In this document: positions 10,317 through 23,100 of the stretch, in pieces
How the letters are laid out: every line of letters begins with the position of its first letter
How positions within the stretch are numbered: the first letter of the stretch is position 1
NCBI RefSeq assembly: GCF_040436345.1
Contig: NC_133221.1
Span: forward strand, 20,767,165-20,831,164
Length of the DNA stretch: 64,000 nt
Reading direction: 5' to 3'
From: Pagrus major
Lineage: Eukaryota; Chordata; Actinopteri; Spariformes; Sparidae
The notes under the pieces: model-generated
The model's input: only the letters and a program-made list of their open reading frames with translations
The model's database searches: none
Told to the model about the DNA's origin: nothing
Translations under genes and position numbers: made by a program

Positions 10317-13300
10317 ATGGAGGCTAAACCTCGAGTTCTGGGCACAACATCCAAGGTAGTTCCTCTTGCCTTTCCCAAAGGATCGGGAAAGTTGTGTGAA
10401 CTTTGTCAGAGAGAAGCCCACCTGCAGTGCACCGAGTGTCGGGTCACCTTTTACTGGTAAGACTGAGTTAGCTTCACTTGTTAGCTATTTAATTATTCTT
10501 GAAAGCACACTCTCCTAATGCCACATGGTAGTCTTGTGTTTATTGTGTGTGTACCCACTCAAACCACGTGCACAGTTTGGACGGTAGGTGGCAGTGTTTG
10601 ACATTTTTTCACAGCAATAAATCACAGAACACGTCGGCATGAGGAGCGCTCATGTGACCGTGTCGTTTGGGGGGGAAAGGAACAGCTGGAAATGAAATTA
10701 CCACAACGATTATTTTTGTTCATGTGACTTTTGTGCTTTTTGTCGGTTTGAGCATTTTAGCAGGCCAACATCAGCTTTTTATGTGAGCCAACATTACCCC
10801 CTGGCGTTGTTGGACATTACAAAGATTCAGTAACAGATCATAAGATGGTGCTGCTGGGTGAAATCCTCCTTGGCACAGTATGGGGAGTGAAGAGGAGCAT
10901 GTGGTGACATCCCTCCCTGCAGGGATTTACAGGGATGAGCCACTAAAACCAGTCTCTTAAAGGGAGCTTATTGTGCTTGCTTCCCTCTCAGCCTGCAAAA
11001 TGAAACACAAGTCAAGCACATTTCTTGAATTAGATGAAGAATTGCAGCCTACATGTCATTCAACTATACCCCAGAAGAAAGGATAGAGGGGAAAGAGAAG
11101 CAGATACAGTAGATTAAACATGTTTGCAGTTCAGAGTTGAGATAGCTTTTGTTATTTATCACAGCAACATAATTTAAATGACTTTGGAACAGGTTTCTTT
11201 GTCTGGAAACAAGCCCTATAAATCTGTCACATTAAGGGTGGAGTGGTTTGTTGAAGGTATAATGAGCCATATCACTTACTGCTTATTATCAGGCAGATTG
11301 AGGAGCATTACGTAAAGAAAGCTCTGCAGAGACAAGAATGTGCAGTGGCCCAGTGTCCTGACAAGACCCCATGATTTGTGTGTGTCTATTATACACACAC
11401 ACATACACATACAAGCTATGTCAGTGCTACTGATGCGACGTGGCCAGATCACTGCCTGCTCGCTGCTTCTGTCTCAAGAAGCACAAGTATGCTGGAGGGA
11501 AGACACATGCTCCTCAGTAGAAAAAAAATAACGCAAGGAAAAACGAAGACAGTTTCCACAGAAGTGTGCAGGATAGGAGAGCCAGAGGAACTAAATTACA
11601 GTCCAGTTATGTAATGGCATACAATTTAGTATGCCCTCTGTGCACTCAGATGATATTTTCTAAATGGGATAGGAGCTCTGCTTTAGAAATGTTAGCTCTT
11701 GGTTCAAAACAGCTGATATGCTGTGAAGAAACGTTTCACAATTTGAAGTCAGTCTGATTCACACTTTTAACACATTTCTACAGAGCTGCTGCAGCTCTAC
11801 ACTTACAGTATGAGTTGCAGATCAGAGCAGGGAAAAAAGTTTTTGATCAACAGCCTGATTCCTGAGCCAAAATCAGCCACATTGTAGCCAGAGGGGAGAT
11901 CTCATATGCATGAAAACAGGAAGTTTCACACAAAGTCATGAGGAATCTGTGGATCTAAGGTGGCCGAAGGGTGAGAGGAAACTGAGATAGGGAGTCAGTT
12001 TAGCAATATAACAATCCCTTTTTTTTTATTCCTCAGTCATGCAGAGCACCAGCAGGCTGACTGGGTGGGGATCCACGAGAGAATCTGTCCGTTGCTTGTT
12101 TCCATACGCACCCCAACACTCTCTAGTCTCCAGGAGGTGGGTCGCATTGAAATGCAGCTCAAAAAGGTGAGGATGTGTGTGATGCATTAGGACCACACGG
12201 GAGCACAGTTTCGACGTCTTGTTTTGACTTTGAGTATAGTTTACATCTCTCACTGTCAAGGCAATGCAAAGATGAACATGAATTTTACATAAACCAGATC
12301 TCTAGGCTGTGAAAGGTTTTGAATTTTCTTCTCAGTTATCTATATATCATGTCTTTTCAAATGGTCTAGTGTTTCGCTTGCAGGTTTTTGGATTTAGCTA
12401 TCCTAATTTCACACGACTTAAGTTGCCAAATCCAAACCTGGAGCACACAATAAAGTGGTTGATGCAATGTCTAAAAACGAAGCACTTTAAGAATAGATGG
12501 AGGAAGAGGAACAACTGGTCTGATGTTTCAGAAGAAGTAGAGAGAAGGTATTTCTTTACATGGATGTTACTCCAGTGATACAGAGGCTATGACTGAGTAT
12601 TGTCAATAAATAAGAGGGGTTTATTCCTCTGAATTGTTATGCAATATCACTGGAAGAGGAGTTTGATGAATTAATATAGGGTAAAAGCAGTCTGACTTGT
12701 TCAATGGGTTTGGTTTCTCACCTAGGCAGAGCTGATTGAGATTTGCAGGCTTGTGGCTCAGAGCAAGCTGTCTGAGGGGAAACACCAGGAGGCTCTGCCT
12801 GCCGCCCAGTTTTGCCTGCGCTGCTCCATAGACATCCACGGTCCTCGTACTGTCCATCTGGTCCCTGCCTACCTGCTGTTGGCTGAGGCCAACATGGGTG
12901 AGCAAGGAGTAAAAAATGGTTTCTCAGCCCAAATCGTCCCCTTTCTCTTTCCTAGATGTTTAATGTACCACTGTTTAAGTGTGTGTATTTGCACTTGTGT
13001 TTTCCAGGTTTGGGTAATCTAACCATGGTGGCAGAGCTCCTATCCCAAGCAGAGTGGGTGGTGTTGAAGAGCCCAGAATGTGGTCACGCAGTCCACCACC
13101 GGCTGCACAGGAGTCTGGGCCGCCTCCACACGGCAACTGGAAACCTGGAGGCAGCTTTGCTTAACTTTGCAAATGATGTGTGTGTCATTATTAGTACACG
13201 CACCAGAAATGGTGCCAGTACATGAAGTATCTTTATTGTTATTATGAGGAAAGCCATGACTCTGTTTCTGCACTTTACACTTAAATATTTTTAAGTATAA

Positions 13301-16081
13301 TTAAGTATATTTTTTAAGTATGGATTGAGTATACCTTTTCTCTGATGTTTTTGTAGATATACTTTGCCAGCGAGGAGTATGGTCTGGATAGCACTGTCAC
13401 CTGTGGTGGCTACTATCTCATGGCTGATGTGTTTGCCAAACAGGGGAAGATGCCCGTTGCTTGTTCCTTGTACTCTGAGGTAAAAATAAAAAAGATGAGA
13501 TCAGATAATGTTATGAGAATTTGACCAATTCTATTTTGGTTTATGCATTTCATGGTATATCCTCTGTTGCTCATTCGTAGGTGGCACGTACTTGGCACTA
13601 TCATCTGACCAAACTCCTTGAGACCCACATACAAAATATGCAGAATCCTGACATGTTGTTTGAGCCCTCTTATGGTATGTGTTATTACATTAAATATGCA
13701 CAGTTTAAGTGTAATATAGAACCGTATAAACCACAATAAACAATATAAATCCATACATTTAGGCTTCATCCAACTATCCAATTCTACCATACTATTCAAA
13801 CAGTGCAGAATCAGACAATGACATCACAGATCCATCATTTGCTCTTCCCGCTAAACAGTAGAGGGATCCGTTGTTGTATCACTGAAGGAATAAGGTCAAC
13901 ACTACTATATTTAGCTGGGCTGCATTGCTGTGCAATCCGAAGGCTAAAGCCCAGATTTACACGACCATGCTTAGGGCTGACTAGAGACCAGTGCTGACAC
14001 ATCTCTGGCTGTGCAACATCCGCACCACTATCCCCTATCGCAGCTGCTGGCCTACATATGATGCTAAGCCTGTTAGCCGCAATGCAATTTCTCCAGGCTT
14101 TCTGGGATGTTTACCGGAAGTGGGTGTGGAAGGGAAGGAAGCTTACACCAACTAGACAGAAGATCTGTTTTGTGTTGGTCTATATCAAATGCATAAGTAC
14201 TGTGTTTTGTTTTGTTTTCTTCAATTTTTAAGTGTATTTATGCCCATGGTAATATACCGTTAAAGCTAAATGACATTTGCACATTTGTCTCTATCCATGA
14301 CTTTCAATCAGACAAAGCACAGCAAGTCGAAGTGGATGAGATGTTAAGAACCATGTTGGAGTTTGAGCAGAATCGTTCAGGAAAAGACTCCGCTCAGATT
14401 GCACTGGTGGCCCACTGCCTGGCCATGCTGTGTTTCCTGGGAGGAGACTATCTCAAGGTGAGGTGACCACCAGGCATTAAAGGTTCAGTTCGACACAGTG
14501 ACACATTTCCCCATTACCCCCTTTAGAAGGCCGTCTCAACACGGGATTATCTCTAATTGGAAAAGCCGCAAAGATGAGGTTTGAATTAGCTGGAGTTCAC
14601 GCGACCGTCTCGGCTGTCTGACTTCCAGTTTCCAGTCTCTCTTTAATACCACTGGAGGTCGGATGAGCAGATCTCTACAGTATGTCAAGCCAGCTGAGGG
14701 GATGAGACAGTAATGATGTAGTGAATTTGTCTGTTCCACTGACTGTACAGGAAGTCATGCACCAGAGAGATGACTACCGCAGACTCAACACCTTGTCAGG
14801 GTCTAAGTTCAGTGGGTTTGATGAGATCTTCTGGCTAACCACGCATGGCCTCATCCTAGCAAACAGTAAACACATAACAAGAGCCAAACAGTCACACAAA
14901 TACATTTCACAATACTGGTTTCTGGATGAAAGACAACTTAACCAACAGCTGCATCAGACGTCAGAAGTCTGCCTAATTTAACTAGCCTGAAAGCTGTTCC
15001 AGATGATTGAAGAGTACTTTGATCTCCACAGTGAAACTGAGTTTTTGTTTGCCCTCTTCCACATGGACATATGTGTGTAGGGTCAGTTCTGAAAGAAGCT
15101 CTGTGTCCTCTAAGTTAGAGGGATTCTTTCTGCTGGGTGGAGGCTGCCTGACATGGGCGTGTGTGTGGGTCAGCTCGCTCTGGTTGAAGGATGATTTACT
15201 CACACTGTGCCACCCAACCACAAGCCTACTGTTCAGACCAACTGTCTCTTTTCTCTTATATTTATTGAACTGCAAAGTATTAGAAAAAAAATATACGTGG
15301 AGTTTTGATGACCACTTCCTCTTGTTATGGTTGAAGTTGCCCATGTTCTTGTCCACGTCATGGATCTATTGTGGGTTGCAGTGCCACAGCTGTATTTTGC
15401 GAAGTACATAATTTTAAGTATGTACAGTTGTTATCATTAGGAGGTTACTTTGAGGGAATTGTGGTTAAATTACTTCACTTTTTTTAGTCTGTGATTCAAG
15501 GTGTTGTTGCATGGATCGACCAAAAGGCCCACAGCTTAGTGTATCCGCCTTGTAATCACTGCAGATAGCTGTGGGTAGATAACACACCAAAACGCTTGAG
15601 TAACACACATACACGGCACATTCCCAGCTGTGTACAAATCCAAAGAAACCGAAGGAATTCCATGGACGCCACTGCAAACTTCAATGAAATCCACATTGAG
15701 TTTAGCATGTTTCCATCACTGGGTTAGCATTCACGGTTTTGTGCTTATTTCCCCTCAATTCTAAATGATAAAGGACAATCATTACAGCCTAGCAGATCAG
15801 GTGGTCGGAAGGGTAAAGTGGGTTAAGCTAAGCTGACCAGGTTGCAGTCCAATTTTCACTGATATTATTATATAAGTCAGCTTTACTCTCTTGGGAGAGT
15901 CTAACAGCTGCAGCTGCTGTGTTTGTTTCCGTTTGTGTTTGTGTGCCAGGCACTGGGATTTTGCAGCACGGCCCTGCAGGCCAGCCAGCTGATACCAAAC
16001 CATGACCTGACAGAGCCCATCCAGGGCCTGCTGCAGCTGGTGCAGAGTCTGCAGACAGAACCACATCCCGGTTCGGACTAG
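10317..16081 (+). CDS. zmynd12: Zinc finger MYND domain-containing protein 12
   Basis: Eight coding exons (10317-10456, 12037-12166, 12726-12897, 13008-13177, 13357-13479, 13581-13674, 14312-14457, 15950-16081) join in consistent phase to 368 residues; human ZMYND12 is about 365. An N-terminal MYND finger is seen with Cys27, Cys30, Cys38, Cys41, Cys47, His51, His60 and Cys64. The usual sixth cysteine is His51 (YCHAEH), as in the human protein. The rest is helical TPR-like sequence (EGKHQEALPAA, VPAYLLLAEA, TGNLEAALLNFAND). ZMYND12 is a flagellar protein that partners TTC29 in sperm; its loss is reported to cause sperm-tail defects. The first exon ends TAC TG, so the MYND Tyr-Cys is completed across intron 1. 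The gene is flanked by an X-box upstream and converges with rimkla downstream. Confidence 0.95.
10457..12036 (+). other. zmynd12 intron 1
   Basis: This 1.6-kb intron has a CTCF-like motif at 10581-10596 (acggtaggtggcagtg) and a short CA run near 11390-11412. No coding exon or clear transposon is seen in it. Confidence 0.6.
13675..14311 (+). other. zmynd12 intron 6
   Basis: This 637-bp intron is not coding. The middle (about 13800-14160) is less AT-rich than its flanks and may be an old inserted repeat, but I cannot name a family. Confidence 0.4.
14458..15949 (+). other. zmynd12 intron 7
   Basis: This is a 1.5-kb intron before the last exon. It has chance open frames on both strands (for example around 15.0-15.4 kb) with no splice context, and nothing recognisable otherwise. 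The acceptor before the last exon follows a T/G-rich tract (gtttgtgtgccag). Confidence 0.5.
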
Positions 16082-16330
16082 TCGCCTTACCTGTTCCAGA
16101 CCTGCTCCATCAGGACCGCTGATTGGTTCACCCGGTGTCAGTGTAGAAACCACTGAACTGGGAACAAATAAAATTTTTACGGGTGCAGTTTATGATGTCG
16201 TTTAGAGATGTTGTGAACTGATATAACCAGATAATGACAAAATACTGGGGACCGTAAAGTGACATCTGTACTCTGAGCACATAAAACAAATGTTAATATG
16301 GAAATGTTTAATAAAAGCAGTAAAAGAAGA
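16082..16330 (+). terminator. zmynd12 3' UTR and polyadenylation signals
   Basis: AATAAA hexamers occur at 16167-16172, 86 bp past the stop codon, and at 16310-16315. The opposite-strand signal TTTATT at 16367-16372 could serve rimkla, so the two genes may end within about 60 bp of each other. Confidence 0.55.
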
Positions 16331-16359
16331 AGGATACATTTTCATTGTTTTGAATAATG

Positions 16360-19300
16360 ACTCATCTTTATTTTAATCTAAAAAAAAGAGAGGGATATAT
16401 ATTTACATCATTTTGCACATTTGTGAATTACATGATTTGGGGATTCAGTTTGGAACACTGTCATAATGATACAGAACAGAATCATGGTGAGGGCTTTTGC
16501 TAAAAACCTTTTTTTCATTTTATGCAATGTTTCTGCTTATTTCATTTCTAGCAGTCCAGAACCTCTTCATCAATCCACCATACGCAGATAGAATTAAAGA
16601 TTTCTAATGTCTATGCATCATCAACAGAGAGCTGCATTATTCCACTGAAGCATAAACATTGCATTTTCCTCCTGCAGATCCAGTATGTTGTAAACCTTTA
16701 TGCAAACCTCAGGCTCGTTTTAAAACACATCGACATAAAATGAACCCGACGGTTGCAGTGAAATCCTACATATTATATACAATTCTGAAACATTTATTCA
16801 TTATATCAAAACAAAGAATCACTTTTAAAATCATCTCACTACTAGTGTTATTAGTACTGAATTATACTGTACAACAAAGAGTTTGTTTTTTGGCATTCAG
16901 ATTCATTTTCATGTGTTGAGAGGCAGCAAAACATGGAAACACTTGGATTTCCGTATATTCCCTTTTTTAAATTTTTGAGCCAAATATACATTAGCAGCAG
17001 TTTGGATTTAAATAGTAACCTTGTGCTCTGTTGTGTACACAGTGACTAGTCCAGAGGTCCCTACATGTTTGTTCCAGGCCTGCCGAGCACCACACGGACC
17101 AATACACTTTCCATCATTTCATGATTTACACACACATCTTTCTTCCTTCCTTGCGTCACTAGCATGTTGTATCCATTTCTTTCAGTAGCTCCCATACCTT
17201 TTATCTGTTTTGATCTATAAAGACCAAGCTAAATTAAACCCACCTGAACTGGAACCTTGACTCAAATCAGTTCTCCCAAAGGAAACCAGACAATGAGAAG
17301 GCATTTTCAGAGTTGTTAGGGCACAGTTAAATTAACCTTCAATGGCTAGATGTGCGCTGTCTGCATATGTATAAAATACAGATTTAAATAACGGGCTGTA
17401 AGAGAGAAATGAACATTTCACTCTTTCTTATGGCTGGCTTTTTGATGTCTTGAAAGGATATGTGATCTTTGATTTACACTGATGTACACAATGTAGAATG
17501 ACACAGGCTTCAATACAAAGACAAAAAGGGGACAACGACAACTAGAGATAGTTGGGACTGGGATGTGACTTGTTAATGATGAAGCCCACCGGCCCTTGCA
17601 TGTCAGGAGAGCGGACATCAGCGGATTTCACAGTTTGTTTGTCGGATACTTTCATTATATAGATACCGGACAACATCACAGCAGTGTAAATGTTGTTGTC
17701 CTCTCAGTGGAGCCACTGTGATCACTTGACAGCAGACTTTAAACAAAAGCTGCCTTTCCTGTTGTCTGGTGGGTTTAGGTTTGGCACCCTCGAGCAGGCC
17801 CCTCGGATTCCAGACAGTAACTTCGGCCCACAAGAAAGGGAAATAAAATCAAGCTTCACAGCGGTTTCACTTTATTAAGACAATATTAGTGCACACAAAC
17901 CACTTTTTTCTCTTTAAAAATACCATAAATTAGGAAGAAAACAAGGAACAATATAAAACAAGCAAGGAAAAAAAGTGCATGTTAACCATGGTATACACCA
18001 CATTGTCTTATACTGTAGTTTACAACCTTTTTTTCGTTGTTGTTTGTGTAACTTTTTGTCTGCCGCTAGATATGTGTTGTGTTTTTGACATGTCTTTCGC
18101 TCAGATGGATATGTCGTGCCTTGGGGGGGATTGGGAGGTTCAGGGATGAGATCCAGGCTGCTTCCCTGAGTTGTGTTCAACAGAAACATGAACGTCACTA
18201 TGTGGAACAACTTAGGGTTTACATTTGTGCTTTTTGATCGGAGCTGTAAATGATTCTTAATGAACCTGTATGTTGATATTTCAGAAGGCGTACTGGAGGT
18301 AAAGTGACAGGAACAAAAAACCATAAGCAAAAGCTCTTGGCTGCTGAAATCCCTGGATTTTTTTTTTTTTACTTTCTTCTCTAAGGAAATAAAAAGTAAC
18401 ATTCTATTCAAAGAGACTGCAAAAATATAGTTTTAATTATTTATTTGTACATCATGCCAACATATTTTGTGGGTTAGGATACTTGTTTTTTATCCAAAAA
18501 AGGTGAAAACAATAAAAAGGTAAAATCTACAAATCATATGACTGAGAAATCACATCTAACCAAATCTAGAAATGTTAGCACCAAATTTCAGTTTCAACCT
18601 TTCAGTATTGCAGGTCTGTACAAACATGTTTGTCCACAATAGCTTATGAAATTTTCAACGTTGGCAGTAATTTCAGCTGTTCCAGTTTCAACAGCTGGAT
18701 GCTAGTATGCACTGAAGCTAATTCACTACTTAAATATTTACAAAAAAGCTAAAAAAAGAAGAAAAGAAATAGAAAATAATACACAAACTACTTTTTAGCT
18801 CTTAGACATAGTAGGGAAGGAACACCTGGTGTATCAGGGCCATTTGAAAACCACAAGGATCCTGGCTGATATGTATTGTATGTTTGAATATCTATTTCAT
18901 CCTATGGCAGTGAGAAGTCACTGTTTTGAGGTATATTTTGTTCACACGCTGTCTCGTGTTTCATCTGAGCAAGAAAAAGAAAATGCATCTGTTTTTTCAT
19001 AAAGTGCTAGACAATTGATGAATTATAAAAAGCAGAAGAGTGCTGCTGCTGCTGCTGCTGGTAAGGCTAACCAAATAAGCTATCGAGGAATGTAGAATTA
19101 AAAATCGAGTAATGGCACTAAATTCATTTTTATACTCCAGGTCGTGACTCTATAACAGAAATGCTATTTGTCTTTTCTACTTCCATGCACATGTTAGGGC
19201 AGATTTGCGAGCATGCTTCATTCACAGTGAACAGAGGTTTTCATATATGGACACCGTGTTATCACCTGACAGGTGCTAATGGTATGTAATCATGGTCACT

Positions 19301-20140
19301 GTCAATGTTGCAGCTACAGCTACATTTTAAAATCAGTTTAATTATAGGAGAGTTAAAAAACATTGTGTATTCAGTCTGTTTAGGTGGATTAACAACATAT
19401 GACATGTTGTCTTATAGTGAAGAATTGTGAATAGCAGTAAATTTAACATTAAAATTCCTTTATCTCCAGTTGATGCAAATCCTGTTCTGTCTCTGACAGG
19501 TGCACTTCATTGCTACATTGGAGCTGACACTACAATGTGTCGAGCATGAGGATGTTTTCCTATCACAAGGAGCTAATCACTTGAAAAAAACAACACTTCA
19601 TTTCTCCTCCAATCCACCAAACCTGACTACAGTCTCAGCAGGAAACCCCTTCTTTATGACTGCACAACATACTGCAGATTCTCTTTAAATAAAGATATCG
19701 TGTTGTAAAGATAAAAATACGGCAGGTGTATGCCTCTCTGAGAATCCCACACCCACCCCAAAAAACACCTTCACCCTCACTATTTTGCAAAAAATGAAAC
19801 AAGGAGAGGTCAATTTGGCAGTTATCATATGTGTTACATCCCACTCTCTGCACATTGCTGCAGTGTAAGCTAAGTTTGGATCGTGGGGTTTGGGAGTAGA
19901 GGTGCAAAGCGAGGAGAGTCAGGGGAGCAGCCTCAGATCTTTGTTTCTTTTTGAGGGGAGTTTTGGTGTTTCTGTTTCTGTATGTGTGTACCGTTTCTCT
20001 GCTCTTGTTTCGCATTTAACATCCTATGTTTGAATCATTTTTGGATTGATATGTGTTTTTAAAAAGGAATGTCTGTTGCCATGCGTACAGGTGTGTATGT
20101 GCGTGTTATGTATTTGTGAGTGCATGAAGCTGCTTGAATC
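16360..20140 (-). other. Probable long rimkla 3' UTR
   Basis: About 3.8 kb between the zmynd12 3' end and the rimkla stop is AT-rich, mostly unique sequence without transposon signatures, as expected for a long 3' UTR. Minus-strand AATAAA (forward TTTATT) occurs at 16367-16372, near 17873 and near 18440, so the real end could be any of these. A six-fold CTG run lies near 19040-19060. The open frames here, for example 17914-18411 minus, are chance frames. Confidence 0.4.
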
Positions 20141-23100
20141 TCACTCAGTCAATAACTTGATCTCATTGGCGAGGAGGGTGTTGAAATTGTAGGCCGGATC
20201 AGGGAGGTCAGGGAGATCGGGCAGGTTGGGGGCTGTGGACTGGCGGGGCGAGGACTGAGAGGGCTCGGCCAGCTCCGGGTCGCTCTCGCTGGAAGTGGAA
20301 CCCATGCTCATGTTGCAGACGGCCTCGGGAAGTGAGCCACCGCCGGTGGGCACGCTGCACACCTCAGGCTCACTGCTGGTCTCGCTGGTGCTCGACACGA
20401 CAGACAGCAGGGACATCTTACGGGTGAGGCGGCTGGGCAGCATGGACAGAGCGTAGTCGGCGACAATGCCCGCCACATCGATGCCACAGGCCTGGTCGAA
20501 AGCAATGAAGCCTACATTGGCATTGGCCTCGCAGACCACAAACGAGCCATCGTTGAGCTGTAGGAGGTCGATGCCGCACACATCCATGCCGAGGATGTTA
20601 GACACCTCTATGGCCAGCTGCTTGCCCTGCTCGCTCAGTGGGCACATCATGCCCACACCACCTAACAATCAGAGAGACATCAAGTTGGTTAATACCCTCA
20701 GTCATCTGTGGTTCCATCCAGTTTTTCTTTTTTATTAAGAATCAAGAGTAATCTTTAAAAAATCTATGTGGACGATCAAAAAATTTAAAAAAACAATAAT
20801 TTGTCTAATTTTGTTATGTAAACTCAGAGAGTCAAATAGCACAGCCGATCTATCTAGAGTCAGCGGAATTGTCAACATGATCTGTTACATAAACACAGAA
20901 TAATCTGATGACTGATGTCCTAAATATGTCACAGCACATTACAGCCTCACTAGACCAAAACTGCTCATGCTCTGACATTGAAGATCAGTCTCATCAGCTG
21001 GACTGCTGATGTCTCTGGGGCAGATTGTGGATGAGCTTGGTGATCTGGCACTGTTTCCCCAAACTGGTTTATGTAGCAGATGGAGTAATGATCAAACATT
21101 TAGAAATATGCTATGACCGTTAAATATTCTCCTCACATACAGGAATGATTAGAGCAATCCAGTGAGATAGTGATTTAAATGTGGCACACAGAGCAGTAGT
21201 TAATTTGTTTTCTAATGGTCTTATTTAAAAATTAATGCCTGTCTTTTACTCTTACTATGTTTAAAAAGAAGCATCCTGAAACTAATCGTAACAATGACCA
21301 GAACAGCTTTGGTTCTCCAAGAACAGTGGGACCGTTTAATCACACAACTCAAAATAAAACATTGCACGACTCAAGGCAACTCAAGACAGATTTAGTATCA
21401 TCCATATAATCAGTAAATTAACTACACCTAAAACCAGACTAGTGTAAACTTAAGAGGATCTGTTCCAGTGCTGCCATGGTTGGTAACTGTGATGAGTGGA
21501 AGGGGAAGTGAGTTCACTAATGTATTATGTGTGTGACAGTGTGAAATTCAGTGTGTCATCTTTGACTCTCGGGGGTCTGCCTACCCAGGGAGCAGTTGCT
21601 CTGCATGCGACCATCAGTGGAGCAGCGTAGCATCGAGCCAATGACGCGGCCGCCCACCAGGACCACCCGCACATCTCGGCCGTGCGACTCCTTGACGTAC
21701 TCCTGGAACAGGTAGGGGGTATCGTGGCGGATCAGGTGGCACAGATCCGTCAGGTGGTGTTTGTCCCGTGCCAGGAACACAGCCTTGCCTGAGCGAGGGA
21801 AGGAAGGAAAGGTGAGCTAGTTATCAGGCTGTCTGGATTTCTTCTTTTCTTTTTTTTTATATGAACATGAAAATAAAATTTGCAGGGTCTGGTAATAGCA
21901 GTCGAGGTTGGATAACTTCCACGGTTTAGCTGACAAGAAGCTGCTTCTGCTGACCAAGTCTCATGTCAGTTCCCATTTCTCATATAATGGATGGGACACT
22001 CCTCTTAGCAGCCACAGAACTGCTTCTCACAGAGGATAGAAGACGCCTGTTTTAATTAGCACCTTTTGGCTCCGTCTCCAGGTTGTCACGCACTCTGACC
22101 CCTGTTCCCAGCACCAGGGAAAATCATGTGCTCTGTGAGTGTATGTGCACATTGTGTCTAAGTGACAATCTAAGCAAGATGACAAGGCGATCCCTTGGTA
22201 AAGTCATAAGGATGTGAAGATGGACAGTCAAAAGTCAAGCCAAAAACAAGACAAACAAGGAATTATGGTCCTGTGACTCAGTGAGACATGTGACTACTGT
22301 GTGATGATGGTACTAAAATATTGTTTGCACCCAAAGACAAATGATATACTGAGAATTAGAATATTTCCCAAGACCTTGCCATGAAGAGCAAATTAAATTA
22401 AATATGGCATCTAGTATAGACCTATTAATACCAATGATTCTTAAGCTTTTTGATTTGAACTTTATATTTGTTTACAGGCCTTGATGGCTCATGAAAAGGG
22501 AGGCCGGCTGGACTTGAGCCAATGTCAACGGTCAACCGCAGAGGAGAGGAAAGCAACCATTGAGATGCTGAACTCCATAAAAAGGGTGAAGTTAGAGGCT
22601 GACCAACGGCTGCTTTCCCTAACAATGCACTGTGATGGCAGCCTAGGCTAGCCAAGGTCCATTGTTATTCCTTCACACAATGGCAGACCCAGTCAAGTGT
22701 CGATAACTATGAATGGGAAAGGGCTAATGGGTCAGCAGGCACTGGAAGCACAACATTAAGGAAAAGGCTAAAACTTCCCACACAAGTCCTGTGTGTATTC
22801 TGGCAAAATGAGGACACGAGGGTCAATTTGTAAACTGATCTAGCAGCCATACAGCAAGAAGCACTACAAGCTTCTGTTCTGCAGCACCACAGGCCTAATC
22901 ATTTAACACTCTGTCAACGAATTTCATATAAGGGTGGACTGAGCTGCCGTTAGGGGCCTACAGTGTACAGATCCTTCAGGTGTGGTGTAGTGAGCAGAGC
23001 TGGGACCTCATCACGGAAACTTCATATGTCTGAAACCCTACCCTGTCTGGGTTTAGGATGATGTTTAGGATTTTTGGTATTACAGAAGCATGTTTCCTGA

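Noticed and set aside
17914-18411. 165-codon minus-strand frame downstream of rimkla
   Set aside because: It lies in the probable 3' UTR of rimkla, contains homopolymer-driven Lys runs and has no family resemblance.
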